Origin: Arthrobacter humicola
GTDB lineage: Bacteria; Actinomycetota; Actinomycetes; Actinomycetales; Micrococcaceae
Assembly: GCF_022803015.1 (NCBI RefSeq)
Contig: NZ_JAFKON010000019.1
Location: 1 to 35,570 of the forward strand
Direction: 5' to 3'
Length of the DNA stretch: 35,570 bases
Shown: positions 29,275-35,570 of the stretch, in pieces
How positions within the stretch are numbered: position 1 is the first letter of the stretch
Layout of the letters: each line of letters starts with the position of its first letter
Position numbers and translations under genes: made by a program
Notes under the pieces: generated by a model
Database searches by the model: none
The model's input: the letters and a program-made list of their open reading frames with translations, nothing else
What the model was told of the DNA's origin: nothing

Positions 29275-31890
29275 ATGCAAAGTAAACAGCATGCTTCCCA
29301 TTTGCCGCGCCCGGCCGGCCGGGACCTCATTCCTGATCTCGGTCCCGGCAATCCGTCGGACGGTTTTGTCCGGGTGCGCGGCGCCCGCGAGAACAACCTG
29401 CGCAACGTGGACGTAGACGTGCCCCGCGACGCAATTGTCGCCTTCACCGGCGTCTCCGGCTCGGGCAAGTCCTCCCTCGCGTTCGGCACCATCTATGCCG
29501 AGGCGCAGCGCCGCTACTTTGAATCCGTGGCCCCCTACGCCCGCCGGCTCATCCAGCAGGGCCACAACCCCAAGGTGGAAATGATCACCGGGCTGCCGCC
29601 CGCCGTCGCGCTCCAGCAGCGCCGCGGGACGCCGAGTTCGCGCTCCACGGTGGGCACCCTCACCACGCTGTCCAACTCTTTGCGCATGCTCTTCTCCCGC
29701 GCCGGCAGCTATCCGGACGGCGCCGGCCCGCTGGACTCGGACGCTTTTTCGCCGAACACGGCCGCCGGCGCGTGCCCCGAATGCCACGGACTCGGCATCG
29801 CGCACACCGTCACCGAGTCCTCCCTGGTCCCGGACACCGCGCTGAGCATCCGCGACGGCGCCATCGCCGCCTGGCCCGGGGCCTGGCAGGGCAAGAACCT
29901 GCGCGACATCCTGACCCACCTGGGCCACGACGTCGACACCCCCTGGCGGAAGCTGCCCAAAAAGGACCGCGACTGGATCCTGTTCACCGAGGAACAGCCC
30001 GTGGTGGAGGTGACGCCCCAGCGCGACCGCGTGGCCAAGCCGTACAAGGGCCGGTTCTGGAGCGCCAAAAGCTATGTGCTGCATACGCTCGCCGATTCCA
30101 AGAGCACCACCATGCGCGAGAAGGTGCTGCGCTTCATGGAGACCGGCCCTTGCCCGGTCTGCAGCGGCAGCGGCCTGACCCCGGCCGCGCTCGCCGTCAC
30201 CTTCGCCGGGCACACCATCGCCGAGCTCAATGCCGTCCCCATGACCGAACTGGCGGACATCATCCGCCCCACCACCGAGCTCACGGAGGCCGGCACCGCG
30301 TCCCGCAAGCAGTCCTCCGGAGAGGGCAACGAGGTGGCCGTCGCCATTACCCGCGACCTCCTGCAGCGCGTCACGGTGCTGCTGGACCTCGGCCTGGGCT
30401 ACCTGGCGCTGGGCCGGTCCACGCCCACGCTCTCCCCCGGCGAAATGCAACGGCTCCGGATCGCCACCCAGCTCCGCTCCGGGCTGTTCGGCGTGATCTA
30501 CGTGCTGGACGAGCCCTCCGCCGGACTGCACCCCGCCGACGCCGAGCCCCTCCTCGCAGTCCTGGACCAGCTCAAGTCCTCCGGCAACTCGGTGTTTGTG
30601 GTGGAGCACAACATGGACATCGTCCGCCGCGCCGACTGGCTGGTGGATGTCGGTCCCCGCGCCGGTGAAGGCGGCGGCGAGGTGCTCTACAGCGGCCCCG
30701 TGGCCGGCCTCGCCGAGGTGGACGCGTCCGTGACCCGGCCGTTCCTGTTCCCGGACGGTTCGGCGGGTTCGGACGACGGCGGCGCCCGCCACAGCGCGGA
30801 CGACGGCGGCGGTTCCCCCGCCAGCGGTACCCGGCGGGAACCTGCCGGCTGGCTGGAACTGCGCGACATCAGCCGCCACAACCTGCGCGAACTCGACGCC
30901 GACTTCCCGCTCGGCGTGCTGACCGCGGTCACGGGCGTCTCCGGCTCCGGCAAATCCACCCTGGTCAGCCAGGTCCTGGCCGAGGTGGTCGGCGCCAGGC
31001 TGCACCCGGAGCCGGACGCTGCCAAGGCCCCCGAGGACCTGGAGGCCGACGCCGGTGAGTCCACCGGGCCGCTCAGTGTCGGACCGGTCTCAGGCCTCGA
31101 CCAGCTGGACCGGCTCGTCAAGGTGGACCAGAAACCGATCGGCCGCACGCCGCGTTCGAACCTCGCCACATATACCGGCCTCTTCGATGCGGTCCGCAAG
31201 GAGTTCGCGGCCACGGACGAGGCCAGGGCGAGGGGCTTTGGTGCCGGCCGCTTCTCCTTCAACGTTGCCGGCGGCCGCTGCGAGACCTGCCAGGGCGAGG
31301 GCTTCGTCGCCGTCGAACTGCTGTTCCTGCCCGGCAGCTACGGCCCTTGCCCCGAGTGCCATGGCTCGCGCTACAACCCGGAAACCCTTGAAGTGACGTA
31401 CAAGGGCAAGAACGTGGCGGAGGTGCTGGGCCTGACGGTCAATGCCGCCGCGGAGTTCCTCGAAGGGGTGCCGGCGGCGGCGCGCAGCCTGCAAACACTG
31501 CGCGAGGTGGGCCTGGGTTATCTCCGCCTCGGCCAGCCGGCCACCGAGCTCTCCGGCGGCGAGGCCCAGCGCATCAAACTCGCCACCGAACTGCAGCGTG
31601 CCCAGCGCGGCCACTCCCTCTACCTGCTGGACGAGCCCACCACCGGCCTGCACCCGGCCGATGTCCAGCTCCTCATGGCCCAACTGCACCGGCTCGTGGA
31701 CGCCGGCAACACCGTCATCGTGGTGGAACACGACATGGATGTGGCGGCCGCAGCGGACTGGGTGATCGATCTCGGCCCGGCCGGTGGCGACGCGGGCGGC
31801 GAGATCGTGGCGATCGGTACCCCGGCCGCCGTCGCGGGCTCCACGGCGAGCCGGACGGCTCCGTACCTGGCCGCAATGCTCGGAAGCTGA
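29275..31890 (+). CDS. Class II UvrA-like ABC ATPase (excinuclease ABC subunit A paralogue)
   Basis: This 871-aa UvrA family protein has two ABC modules: Walker A GVSGSGKSS (59-67) and GVSGSGKST (554-562), signatures LSPGEMQR (386-393) and LSGGEAQR (759-766), and Walker B VIYVLDEPSAGL and LYLLDEPTTGL. Zinc-binding Cys pairs are CPECHG, CPVCSGSG, CETCQGEG and CPECHGSRY. Housekeeping UvrA is about 950 aa. This protein has only a short region between Walker A and the zinc module, as in class II UvrA (UvrA2), which lacks most of the UvrB-binding insert. Class II members are linked to DNA-damage tolerance and resistance to DNA-intercalating drugs. A Gly/Ser/Ala-rich linker (about 500-525) joins the halves. 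ATG 29275 is preferred; the longer open frame upstream overlaps the divergent deaminase gene. Confidence 0.9.
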   Translation: MQSKQHASHLPRPAGRDLIPDLGPGNPSDGFVRVRGARENNLRNVDVDVPRDAIVAFTGVSGSGKSSLAFGTIYAEAQRRYFESVAPYARRLIQQGHNPKVEMITGLPPAVALQQRRGTPSSRSTVGTLTTLSNSLRMLFSRAGSYPDGAGPLDSDAFSPNTAAGACPECHGLGIAHTVTESSLVPDTALSIRDGAIAAWPGAWQGKNLRDILTHLGHDVDTPWRKLPKKDRDWILFTEEQPVVEVTPQRDRVAKPYKGRFWSAKSYVLHTLADSKSTTMREKVLRFMETGPCPVCSGSGLTPAALAVTFAGHTIAELNAVPMTELADIIRPTTELTEAGTASRKQSSGEGNEVAVAITRDLLQRVTVLLDLGLGYLALGRSTPTLSPGEMQRLRIATQLRSGLFGVIYVLDEPSAGLHPADAEPLLAVLDQLKSSGNSVFVVEHNMDIVRRADWLVDVGPRAGEGGGEVLYSGPVAGLAEVDASVTRPFLFPDGSAGSDDGGARHSADDGGGSPASGTRREPAGWLELRDISRHNLRELDADFPLGVLTAVTGVSGSGKSTLVSQVLAEVVGARLHPEPDAAKAPEDLEADAGESTGPLSVGPVSGLDQLDRLVKVDQKPIGRTPRSNLATYTGLFDAVRKEFAATDEARARGFGAGRFSFNVAGGRCETCQGEGFVAVELLFLPGSYGPCPECHGSRYNPETLEVTYKGKNVAEVLGLTVNAAAEFLEGVPAAARSLQTLREVGLGYLRLGQPATELSGGEAQRIKLATELQRAQRGHSLYLLDEPTTGLHPADVQLLMAQLHRLVDAGNTVIVVEHDMDVAAAADWVIDLGPAGGDAGGEIVAIGTPAAVAGSTASRTAPYLAAMLGS

Positions 31891-31899
31891 TTCATGCGA

Positions 31900-31969
31900 G
31901 CAGCGGGTCGCGTGGGTCGGCGTCGGCGTCACTGCGGGCAGCGGGTCGCCGGGGTCGGCGTCACTGCGG
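31900..31969. repeat. Imperfect tandem duplication, 38 and 32 bp
   Basis: Two adjacent units start with GCAGCGGGTCGC and end GGTCGGCGTC...ACTGCGG (31900-31937 and 31938-31969). They differ mainly by one extra GGCGTC in the first. They lie just after the uvrA2 stop in a 309-base gene-free stretch and have no coding potential that I can see. Confidence 0.7.
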
Positions 31970-32080
31970 GCCGGATGATAACGGCAGAAGCAGGGAAAGT
32001 AACGTCTTGATAACGGCACGGGGCTGACCTAGCCTAGTGTCCATGCCCGGCAACCGGGTATTGCATGCCCGGTGCTACCA

Positions 32081-32189
32081 CCACCAGATACTGCCCGACC
32101 GGTAGACACCGCTATGACCTCTATTGTCAGGGGCGGGCAGTGGCGCGACAACGTCCGGGGACGGACCGAGCGCTGGTGGACCTCAGGAG
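32081..32189 (+). promoter_or_regulatory. Structured 5' leader of the rpf-type gene
   Basis: The leader can fold into a closed multi-branch structure. CCACCAG (32081-32087) pairs with CTGGTGG (32173-32179), enclosing ACTGCCCG (32090-32097) paired with CGGGCAGT (32134-32141) and a short CGTCC/GGACG hairpin near 32152-32163. The closing stem ends six bases before the AGGAG ribosome-binding site (32185-32189), so folding could affect translation. rpf genes in actinobacteria are often under a c-di-AMP (ydaO) riboswitch, but I cannot match that consensus here. Confidence 0.4.
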
Positions 32190-32199
32190 CATCTGAACT

Positions 32200-32850
32200 A
32201 TGAAGAAATCAACCTATGGCACTGCCGCGCGCCGCGGCGTCACTTTTGCGGCCGTCTCCATTGCAGGCGTCGCCCTGTCCGCCTCGGCCGCGAACGCGGC
32301 CGTACCGACCACAGCCCCCGCCTCCACGTGGGACTCGCTGGCCCAATGCGAAAGTGGCGGGAATTGGGCCACCAACACAGGAAACGGATACGCGGGCGGG
32401 CTGCAATTCAGCGCCAGCACGTGGGCGGCCCATGGCGGCACGGGGTCTCCGGCCAATGCCAGCCGTGCGCAACAGATCGCCGTCGCCGAGAAAGTGCAGG
32501 CCAGCCAGGGCTGGGGCGCGTGGCCAGCCTGCGCGGCCAAGCTGGGACTGCGCGGCGGCGCCGCGGCTCCGCAGAGTGCGGCCACATGGCAACGGCCCGC
32601 CGCGACTCCCGTCGCAGCCAAGGCTCCCGCCAGGTACGCCCCCAAGGCAGCCGTGCCGGCACCCCGCCACGTTGCACCGGTAGCCGTAAGTGGCCAGACC
32701 TACACCATCCGGAGCGGCGAAACCCTGAGCACGATCGCCGGGAAGCTCAACATCGCCGGAGGCTGGCACGCGCTGGCCGACGCCAACACGGCGACCATCA
32801 GCAACCCCCATCTGGTGTTCCCGGGCCAAGTGCTGCAGCTGCCCGCCTAG
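32200..32850 (+). CDS. Resuscitation-promoting factor-like transglycosylase with LysM domain
   Basis: This 216-aa secreted cell-wall hydrolase has a signal peptide (MKKSTYGTAARRGVTFAAVS then IAGVALSASAANA, cleavage near residue 33). The Rpf catalytic domain (about 41-117) is TWDSLAQCESGGNWATNTGN GYAGGLQFSASTWAAHGG...WGAWPACAAKLGL. It carries the catalytic Glu51 and the Cys50/Cys111-type disulfide pair seen in the family. A Pro/Ala linker leads to a C-terminal LysM (about 165-215; YTIRSGETLSTIAGKLNIAG then HLVFPGQVLQLPA) that binds peptidoglycan. It cleaves the glycan strand and promotes regrowth from dormancy. AGGAGC precedes ATG 32200, and a strong hairpin follows at 32888-32931. Confidence 0.93.
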   Translation: MKKSTYGTAARRGVTFAAVSIAGVALSASAANAAVPTTAPASTWDSLAQCESGGNWATNTGNGYAGGLQFSASTWAAHGGTGSPANASRAQQIAVAEKVQASQGWGAWPACAAKLGLRGGAAAPQSAATWQRPAATPVAAKAPARYAPKAAVPAPRHVAPVAVSGQTYTIRSGETLSTIAGKLNIAGGWHALADANTATISNPHLVFPGQVLQLPA

Positions 32851-32887
32851 GGCGGTTACAGCACTTGGCGTACAGCACGACACACAG

Positions 32888-32931
32888 CACGACGCCGGAG
32901 CGATCCCACAAGGGGACGTTCCGGCGTCGTG
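32888..32931. terminator. Terminator hairpin after the rpf-type gene
   Basis: CACGACGCCGGA (32888-32899) pairs perfectly with TCCGGCGTCGTG (32920-32931), with an inner TCCC/GGGA pair and then GTGTTTC. It lies between the stop codons of two converging genes (32850 and 32955), as expected for a bidirectional terminator. Confidence 0.75.
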
Positions 32932-32954
32932 GTGTTTCAGTGAGCCGTGGGGGC

Positions 32955-33611
32955 TCAGGCGGCCTGTGGGATTTCGCGGATAATCCGCACTTTCCAGGTG
33001 GCGTCGTCGCTCGTGTCCAGCAGGGCCACCGTGCCCATGGCCAGATGCAGCGCCACCCGTTTCGCGGCGAGGAGCTCAAGGTAAAGGCTTTCGTTCATCC
33101 GGGCCGGGGCGTCAATGACGTACTTCACGGCGTCGCGGACTTTGCGGTAGTTGGCGCTCCGCTCCCGGTGCAGGTGCAATTCCAGCATCCGGCGCTGCTT
33201 GATCCTGGGCTCGTGGCGGTTCAGCCAGGACACCGCGGCGTGGACGGCTACCACCAGGGTCAGTGAGATGACGTAGATCTCCCAGCCACTCGAGAGCAGG
33301 AACAGGGGCAGGTTGGCGATCGCCACTGCGGCGATGAAGAGGCGGAGGGCGACCAGGCGCCGCATGGTGAGGGCCACGGCGGCCATGGCCGCGCGGAACC
33401 CCCGCTGCTCGTCGCGGGCGGCAACCGGATCCAGTGTGAATTCCTCCAGCACCACTATTCCGTGGGCGTCGGGGCTGAGCATTTGCCCGTACTTGGGCAC
33501 GAACGGCGCCGGTGCATCAGTTACTGTTGGTGGCTCTGCTGTAAAAGGCAAGGCAGTAATGGGCTCCGTTGACTTAGGCTCTGCTAGAGATGGTTCTGCT
33601 GAATAAGGCAT
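32955..33611 (-). CDS. Hypothetical membrane protein, 218 aa
   Basis: I do not recognise a named family. The N-terminus (1-37) is Pro/Glu/Ala-rich with repeated AEP units (MPYSAEPSLAEPKSTEPITA) and is coded by DNA clearly lower in GC than the rest, so it may be a recent or poorly conserved extension. Two hydrophobic helices follow (about 86-107, RLFIAAVAIANLPLFLLSSG, and about 111-128, IYVISLTLVVAVHAAVSWLN). The cytosolic C-terminal half is basic and helical: RIKQRRMLELHLHRERSANY RKVRDAVKYVIDAP. GGAAG lies about 10 bases before ATG 33611. It converges with the rpf-type gene and diverges from the MSMEG_6728-like gene. Confidence 0.75.
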   Translation of the reverse strand: MPYSAEPSLAEPKSTEPITALPFTAEPPTVTDAPAPFVPKYGQMLSPDAHGIVVLEEFTLDPVAARDEQRGFRAAMAAVALTMRRLVALRLFIAAVAIANLPLFLLSSGWEIYVISLTLVVAVHAAVSWLNRHEPRIKQRRMLELHLHRERSANYRKVRDAVKYVIDAPARMNESLYLELLAAKRVALHLAMGTVALLDTSDDATWKVRIIREIPQAA

Positions 33612-33757
33612 GGGCGTGTCTTCCGTGGCGGCGGGAGTGGTTCATGTTATTTTAGCGGCTCTCCAGCACGCTTGTCTGCCCTGTTCCGTCATGTGAGCAC
33701 CCTCACCGCCGCGCGCCAGCAATTGGCGCATTTGGTCCGGGGCCTCAAACTGGAGAG

Positions 33758-34654
33758 ATGCAGACTTTCCTCCCCTTCCCCGATTTCCAGCAGAGCGCCG
33801 CGGTTTTGGACCGTGTGCGGCTCGGCAAGCAGCGCGTCGAAGCGCTGCAGATCCTGCGTGCGCTGGTGATCCCGGAGTACGGCTGGCAGTCGCACCCGGC
33901 GATCCGGATGTGGATGGGGTACGTTCCTGCGCTGACCATGTACGGCCTGGCCATGGTGGATGAATGGACGGCCCGCGGCGGCGAGGACACCACGCGCGAG
34001 AAGATCATGGAGTTCGCCCCGCAGGCAGCCCACCCCGACTACGCCGCCAAGATCCCGATGCCGCCATGGCTTGGCAACGCGGATTTCCACCTCAGCCACC
34101 GGTCCCGGCTGATCGCCAAGGATCCGCGGTTCTACACAGAGGTTTTCCCCGGCACGGACCCGGATCTGGACTACATCTGGCCCGAACCGAAGCACGAGCT
34201 GGTGCCCGAGGATCCGGCCGGGGACCGTATGTGGGTTCTGCGCCTGCCCCTGGGCGACACCGAGCCCGCGCAGCTGAAGACTGTCAGCCTGCCGCCGGTT
34301 GGCCGCAGCAAGGCCCCCGCGGACGACGACTACCAGTTCGTCTATGCCGACTCGGGCTCCCGCCGTCCCGGCAAGGTGCGCAAGCTGCCCCCGAAGCAGC
34401 TCGTCAAGAAGCCCACCCGCAAGCGCCAGCAGCAGGAAGAGGCGTTCACCACCCTGCCCGGCAACTCCGTGGTTGCCATCCCGGTCAACGACGGCGCCGC
34501 GTTCGCCGTCGGCAAGGTGCTGGGCCGCCCGATCACGGTTGATGGCCAGTTCGCACGCAACTTCCAGGTCGACGAGATCGTGGACCGCTCCGCCTTCGAT
34601 TACCCTGCCCTGATGCAGGACCCGCGGGCCTTCTTCCCGATCCCGGCGAGGTAG
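33758..34654 (+). CDS. MSMEG_6728 family protein (Pyr_excise-like)
   Basis: The 298-aa product starts MQTFLPFPDFQQSAAVLDRV RLGKQRVEALQILRAL, followed by YGWQSHPAIRMWMGYVPALT MYG. This is the conserved core of the actinobacterial MSMEG_6728 family, related to the Pyr_excise (pyrimidine-dimer DNA glycosylase/endonuclease V) fold. In T4 endonuclease V the N-terminal Thr is the nucleophile. Here the residue after Met is Gln followed by Thr, so direct glycosylase activity is doubtful. PWLGNADFHLSHRSRLIAKD PRFY is a second conserved block. The C-terminal part (about 185-298) is a Lys/Arg-rich linker (RRPGKVRKLPPKQLVKKPTR KRQQ) and a small beta domain not present in the short family members. The start is supported by GGAGAG just upstream of the ATG. 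Cytoplasmic, probably DNA-associated. Confidence 0.8.
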   Translation: MQTFLPFPDFQQSAAVLDRVRLGKQRVEALQILRALVIPEYGWQSHPAIRMWMGYVPALTMYGLAMVDEWTARGGEDTTREKIMEFAPQAAHPDYAAKIPMPPWLGNADFHLSHRSRLIAKDPRFYTEVFPGTDPDLDYIWPEPKHELVPEDPAGDRMWVLRLPLGDTEPAQLKTVSLPPVGRSKAPADDDYQFVYADSGSRRPGKVRKLPPKQLVKKPTRKRQQQEEAFTTLPGNSVVAIPVNDGAAFAVGKVLGRPITVDGQFARNFQVDEIVDRSAFDYPALMQDPRAFFPIPAR

Positions 34655-34781
34655 CAAAGGGCCGCACTGAACGACGCCGGGCGCGCCCGGGAGTCGGGTC
34701 GGATACTTCAGCCGCACTTGGAGATCCAAGATTTCCTCAAGCCTGCCCGTGGCGCTTCCCGAAGGCTGGCAGACTGGCTTC

Positions 34782-35570
34782 ATGACTGTTCTGCTTGCCG
34801 GTTGCGGCGATCTTGGCACCGAGGCCGGGCTGCGTTTCGCGGCGGCTGGCCACCGCGTGGTGGGGTGGCGCCGCTCGCCGGAGAAACTACCGGCCGCCAT
34901 CGAGGGAGTCGCCGCTGACCTGGGCTCCGCTGAGCTGCCGCCCATGCCGGCGGACACCACCGCCGTCGTCGTCGCGATTGCCGCGGATTCCCCGACCGAG
35001 GAGGCGTACCGTGCCGCCTACGTGGACGGGCTGTCGAACGTCCTGGACGCGGTCCTCGCCTCCGGGGCAAACGTCCGCCGGGTCCTGTTTGTGTCCTCGA
35101 CCGCCGTCTACGGAGATGCCGGCGGCTGGATTGATGAACGCACGACGCCGGAACCCGCCGGGTTCTCGGGCCGCATCATCCGCGAGGCAGAGGAACTCCT
35201 CCACAGCCGCCTGCGCGGCACCGGCATCACCCCCGTAGTGCTGCGGCTCGGCGGAATCTACGGCCCCGGCAGGACGCGATTGATCGACCAGGTGCGCGGC
35301 GGAACCGCGGTCATTCCTGCCGCGTCGCGTTTCACCAACCGGATCCACCGCGACGACGCCGCCGCCGCGATCGTCCATCTGTGCACCATGGGCACGGTTC
35401 CGGCGGCGGTCTATCTGGGCGTGGACAATGAACCGGCCGAACTCGGCGACGTGCTGGAATTCCTGGCCGCGGAACTGGGACTCCCTGCGCCGGCGGCAGA
35501 GTCCACTGGTGCCGCGCGTGCGGCGGGTGCGGCGGCGGGCGGTGCCGCGGGTGCGGCGGCGGGCGGCACC
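34782..35570 (+). CDS. NAD(P)-dependent epimerase/dehydratase-like protein, 3' end outside window
   Basis: From ATG 34782 the frame runs open to the window end (263 codons visible). The N-terminus MTVLLAGCGDLGTEAGLRFA AAGHRVVGWRRSP is a Rossmann-fold dinucleotide-binding motif with the unusual GCGDLG loop found in YeeZ-like extended SDR proteins. Later blocks are VVVAIAADSPTEEAYRAAYV, VRRVLFVSSTAVYGDAGGW (the YGD site of the family), VVLRLGGIYGPGRTRLIDQV and RIHRDDAAAAIVHLC. The last visible residues become Ala/Gly-rich repeats (AARAAGAAAGGAAGAAAGG), a low-complexity stretch that may be a flexible linker or may be affected by sequence quality. The substrate is unknown. Confidence 0.85.
   Translation, partial: MTVLLAGCGDLGTEAGLRFAAAGHRVVGWRRSPEKLPAAIEGVAADLGSAELPPMPADTTAVVVAIAADSPTEEAYRAAYVDGLSNVLDAVLASGANVRRVLFVSSTAVYGDAGGWIDERTTPEPAGFSGRIIREAEELLHSRLRGTGITPVVLRLGGIYGPGRTRLIDQVRGGTAVIPAASRFTNRIHRDDAAAAIVHLCTMGTVPAAVYLGVDNEPAELGDVLEFLAAELGLPAPAAESTGAARAAGAAAGGAAGAAAGGT

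Noticed and set aside
28165..31005. 946-codon minus-strand open frame continuing upstream of the deaminase
   Set aside because: Everything upstream of 29226 is antisense to uvrA2 and is low-complexity Gly/His/Arg sequence. Only the deaminase part is coding.
31978..32199. Firm call of a ydaO (c-di-AMP) riboswitch
   Set aside because: The position is right, but the conserved ydaO sequence elements could not be located by eye, so only a structured leader is reported.

Overview
The window looks like the end of a contig from a high-GC actinobacterium, most likely the Arthrobacter/Pseudarthrobacter group of the Micrococcaceae. The evidence is strongly G/C-biased third codon positions, a LysM-containing resuscitation-promoting factor, a PucR-type regulator, a class II UvrA, an MSMEG_6728-type protein and many short-spaced actinobacterial operons. 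This is inferred from gene content only; no rRNA or tRNA gene is present to confirm it. The first ~190 bases are C-homopolymer-rich and probably contain assembly or base-calling error.

Region 1 (1-6010) is a decayed accessory zone. It holds small orphan genes (63 aa, 44 aa, a DUF3846-like 116 aa protein), a frameshifted remnant of a VirD4/TraG-type conjugation coupling protein, and a 3.57-kb insertion at 2147-5717. That insertion has 24-bp terminal inverted repeats (23/24 identical) and an 8-bp ACGTACGT target duplication. It splits a GNAT acetyltransferase gene, whose two halves rejoin in frame when the insert is removed. Inside lie an IS1595-family transposase, an internally deleted IS30-family transposase remnant, a glycine/tyrosine-rich acidic repeat protein, a second IS1595 transposase 3' remnant, and an intact 3-mercaptopyruvate sulfurtransferase (sseA-like) that may be a passenger gene.

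Region 2 (6033-8947, minus) has a SnoaL-like protein, an MFS drug-efflux-type transporter, an alpha/beta hydrolase and a small methyltransferase relic. Region 3 (8957-14765) is a catabolic/uptake cluster: a complete polar-amino-acid-type ABC importer (binding lipoprotein, permease, ATPase) downstream of an FMN alpha-hydroxy-acid oxidase, with a divergent PucR-family regulator.

Region 4 (14803-25000) is housekeeping and envelope-related: diacylglycerol-kinase-like lipid kinase, cupin, acylphosphatase, YegP-like DUF1508 protein, two tandem paralogous lipoproteins, an MscS channel, a GH13 alpha-glucosidase, a proline-rich 85-aa protein, an alpha/beta hydrolase, and a winged-helix protein fused to a pullulanase-X25-like domain. 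Region 5 (25143-35570) carries a SulP anion transporter with STAS domain, an aldo/keto reductase, an adenine/adenosine deaminase divergent from a class II uvrA, an Rpf/LysM cell-wall hydrolase with a structured leader, a two-helix membrane protein, an MSMEG_6728-family protein and an NAD-dependent epimerase-like gene running off the end.

No CRISPR array, rRNA, tRNA or replication origin was seen. The strongest unusual signals are the insertion with its exact target duplication and sulfurtransferase cargo, the wHTH-X25 fusion, the perfect 29-bp palindrome at 23990-24051, and the structured rpf leader.
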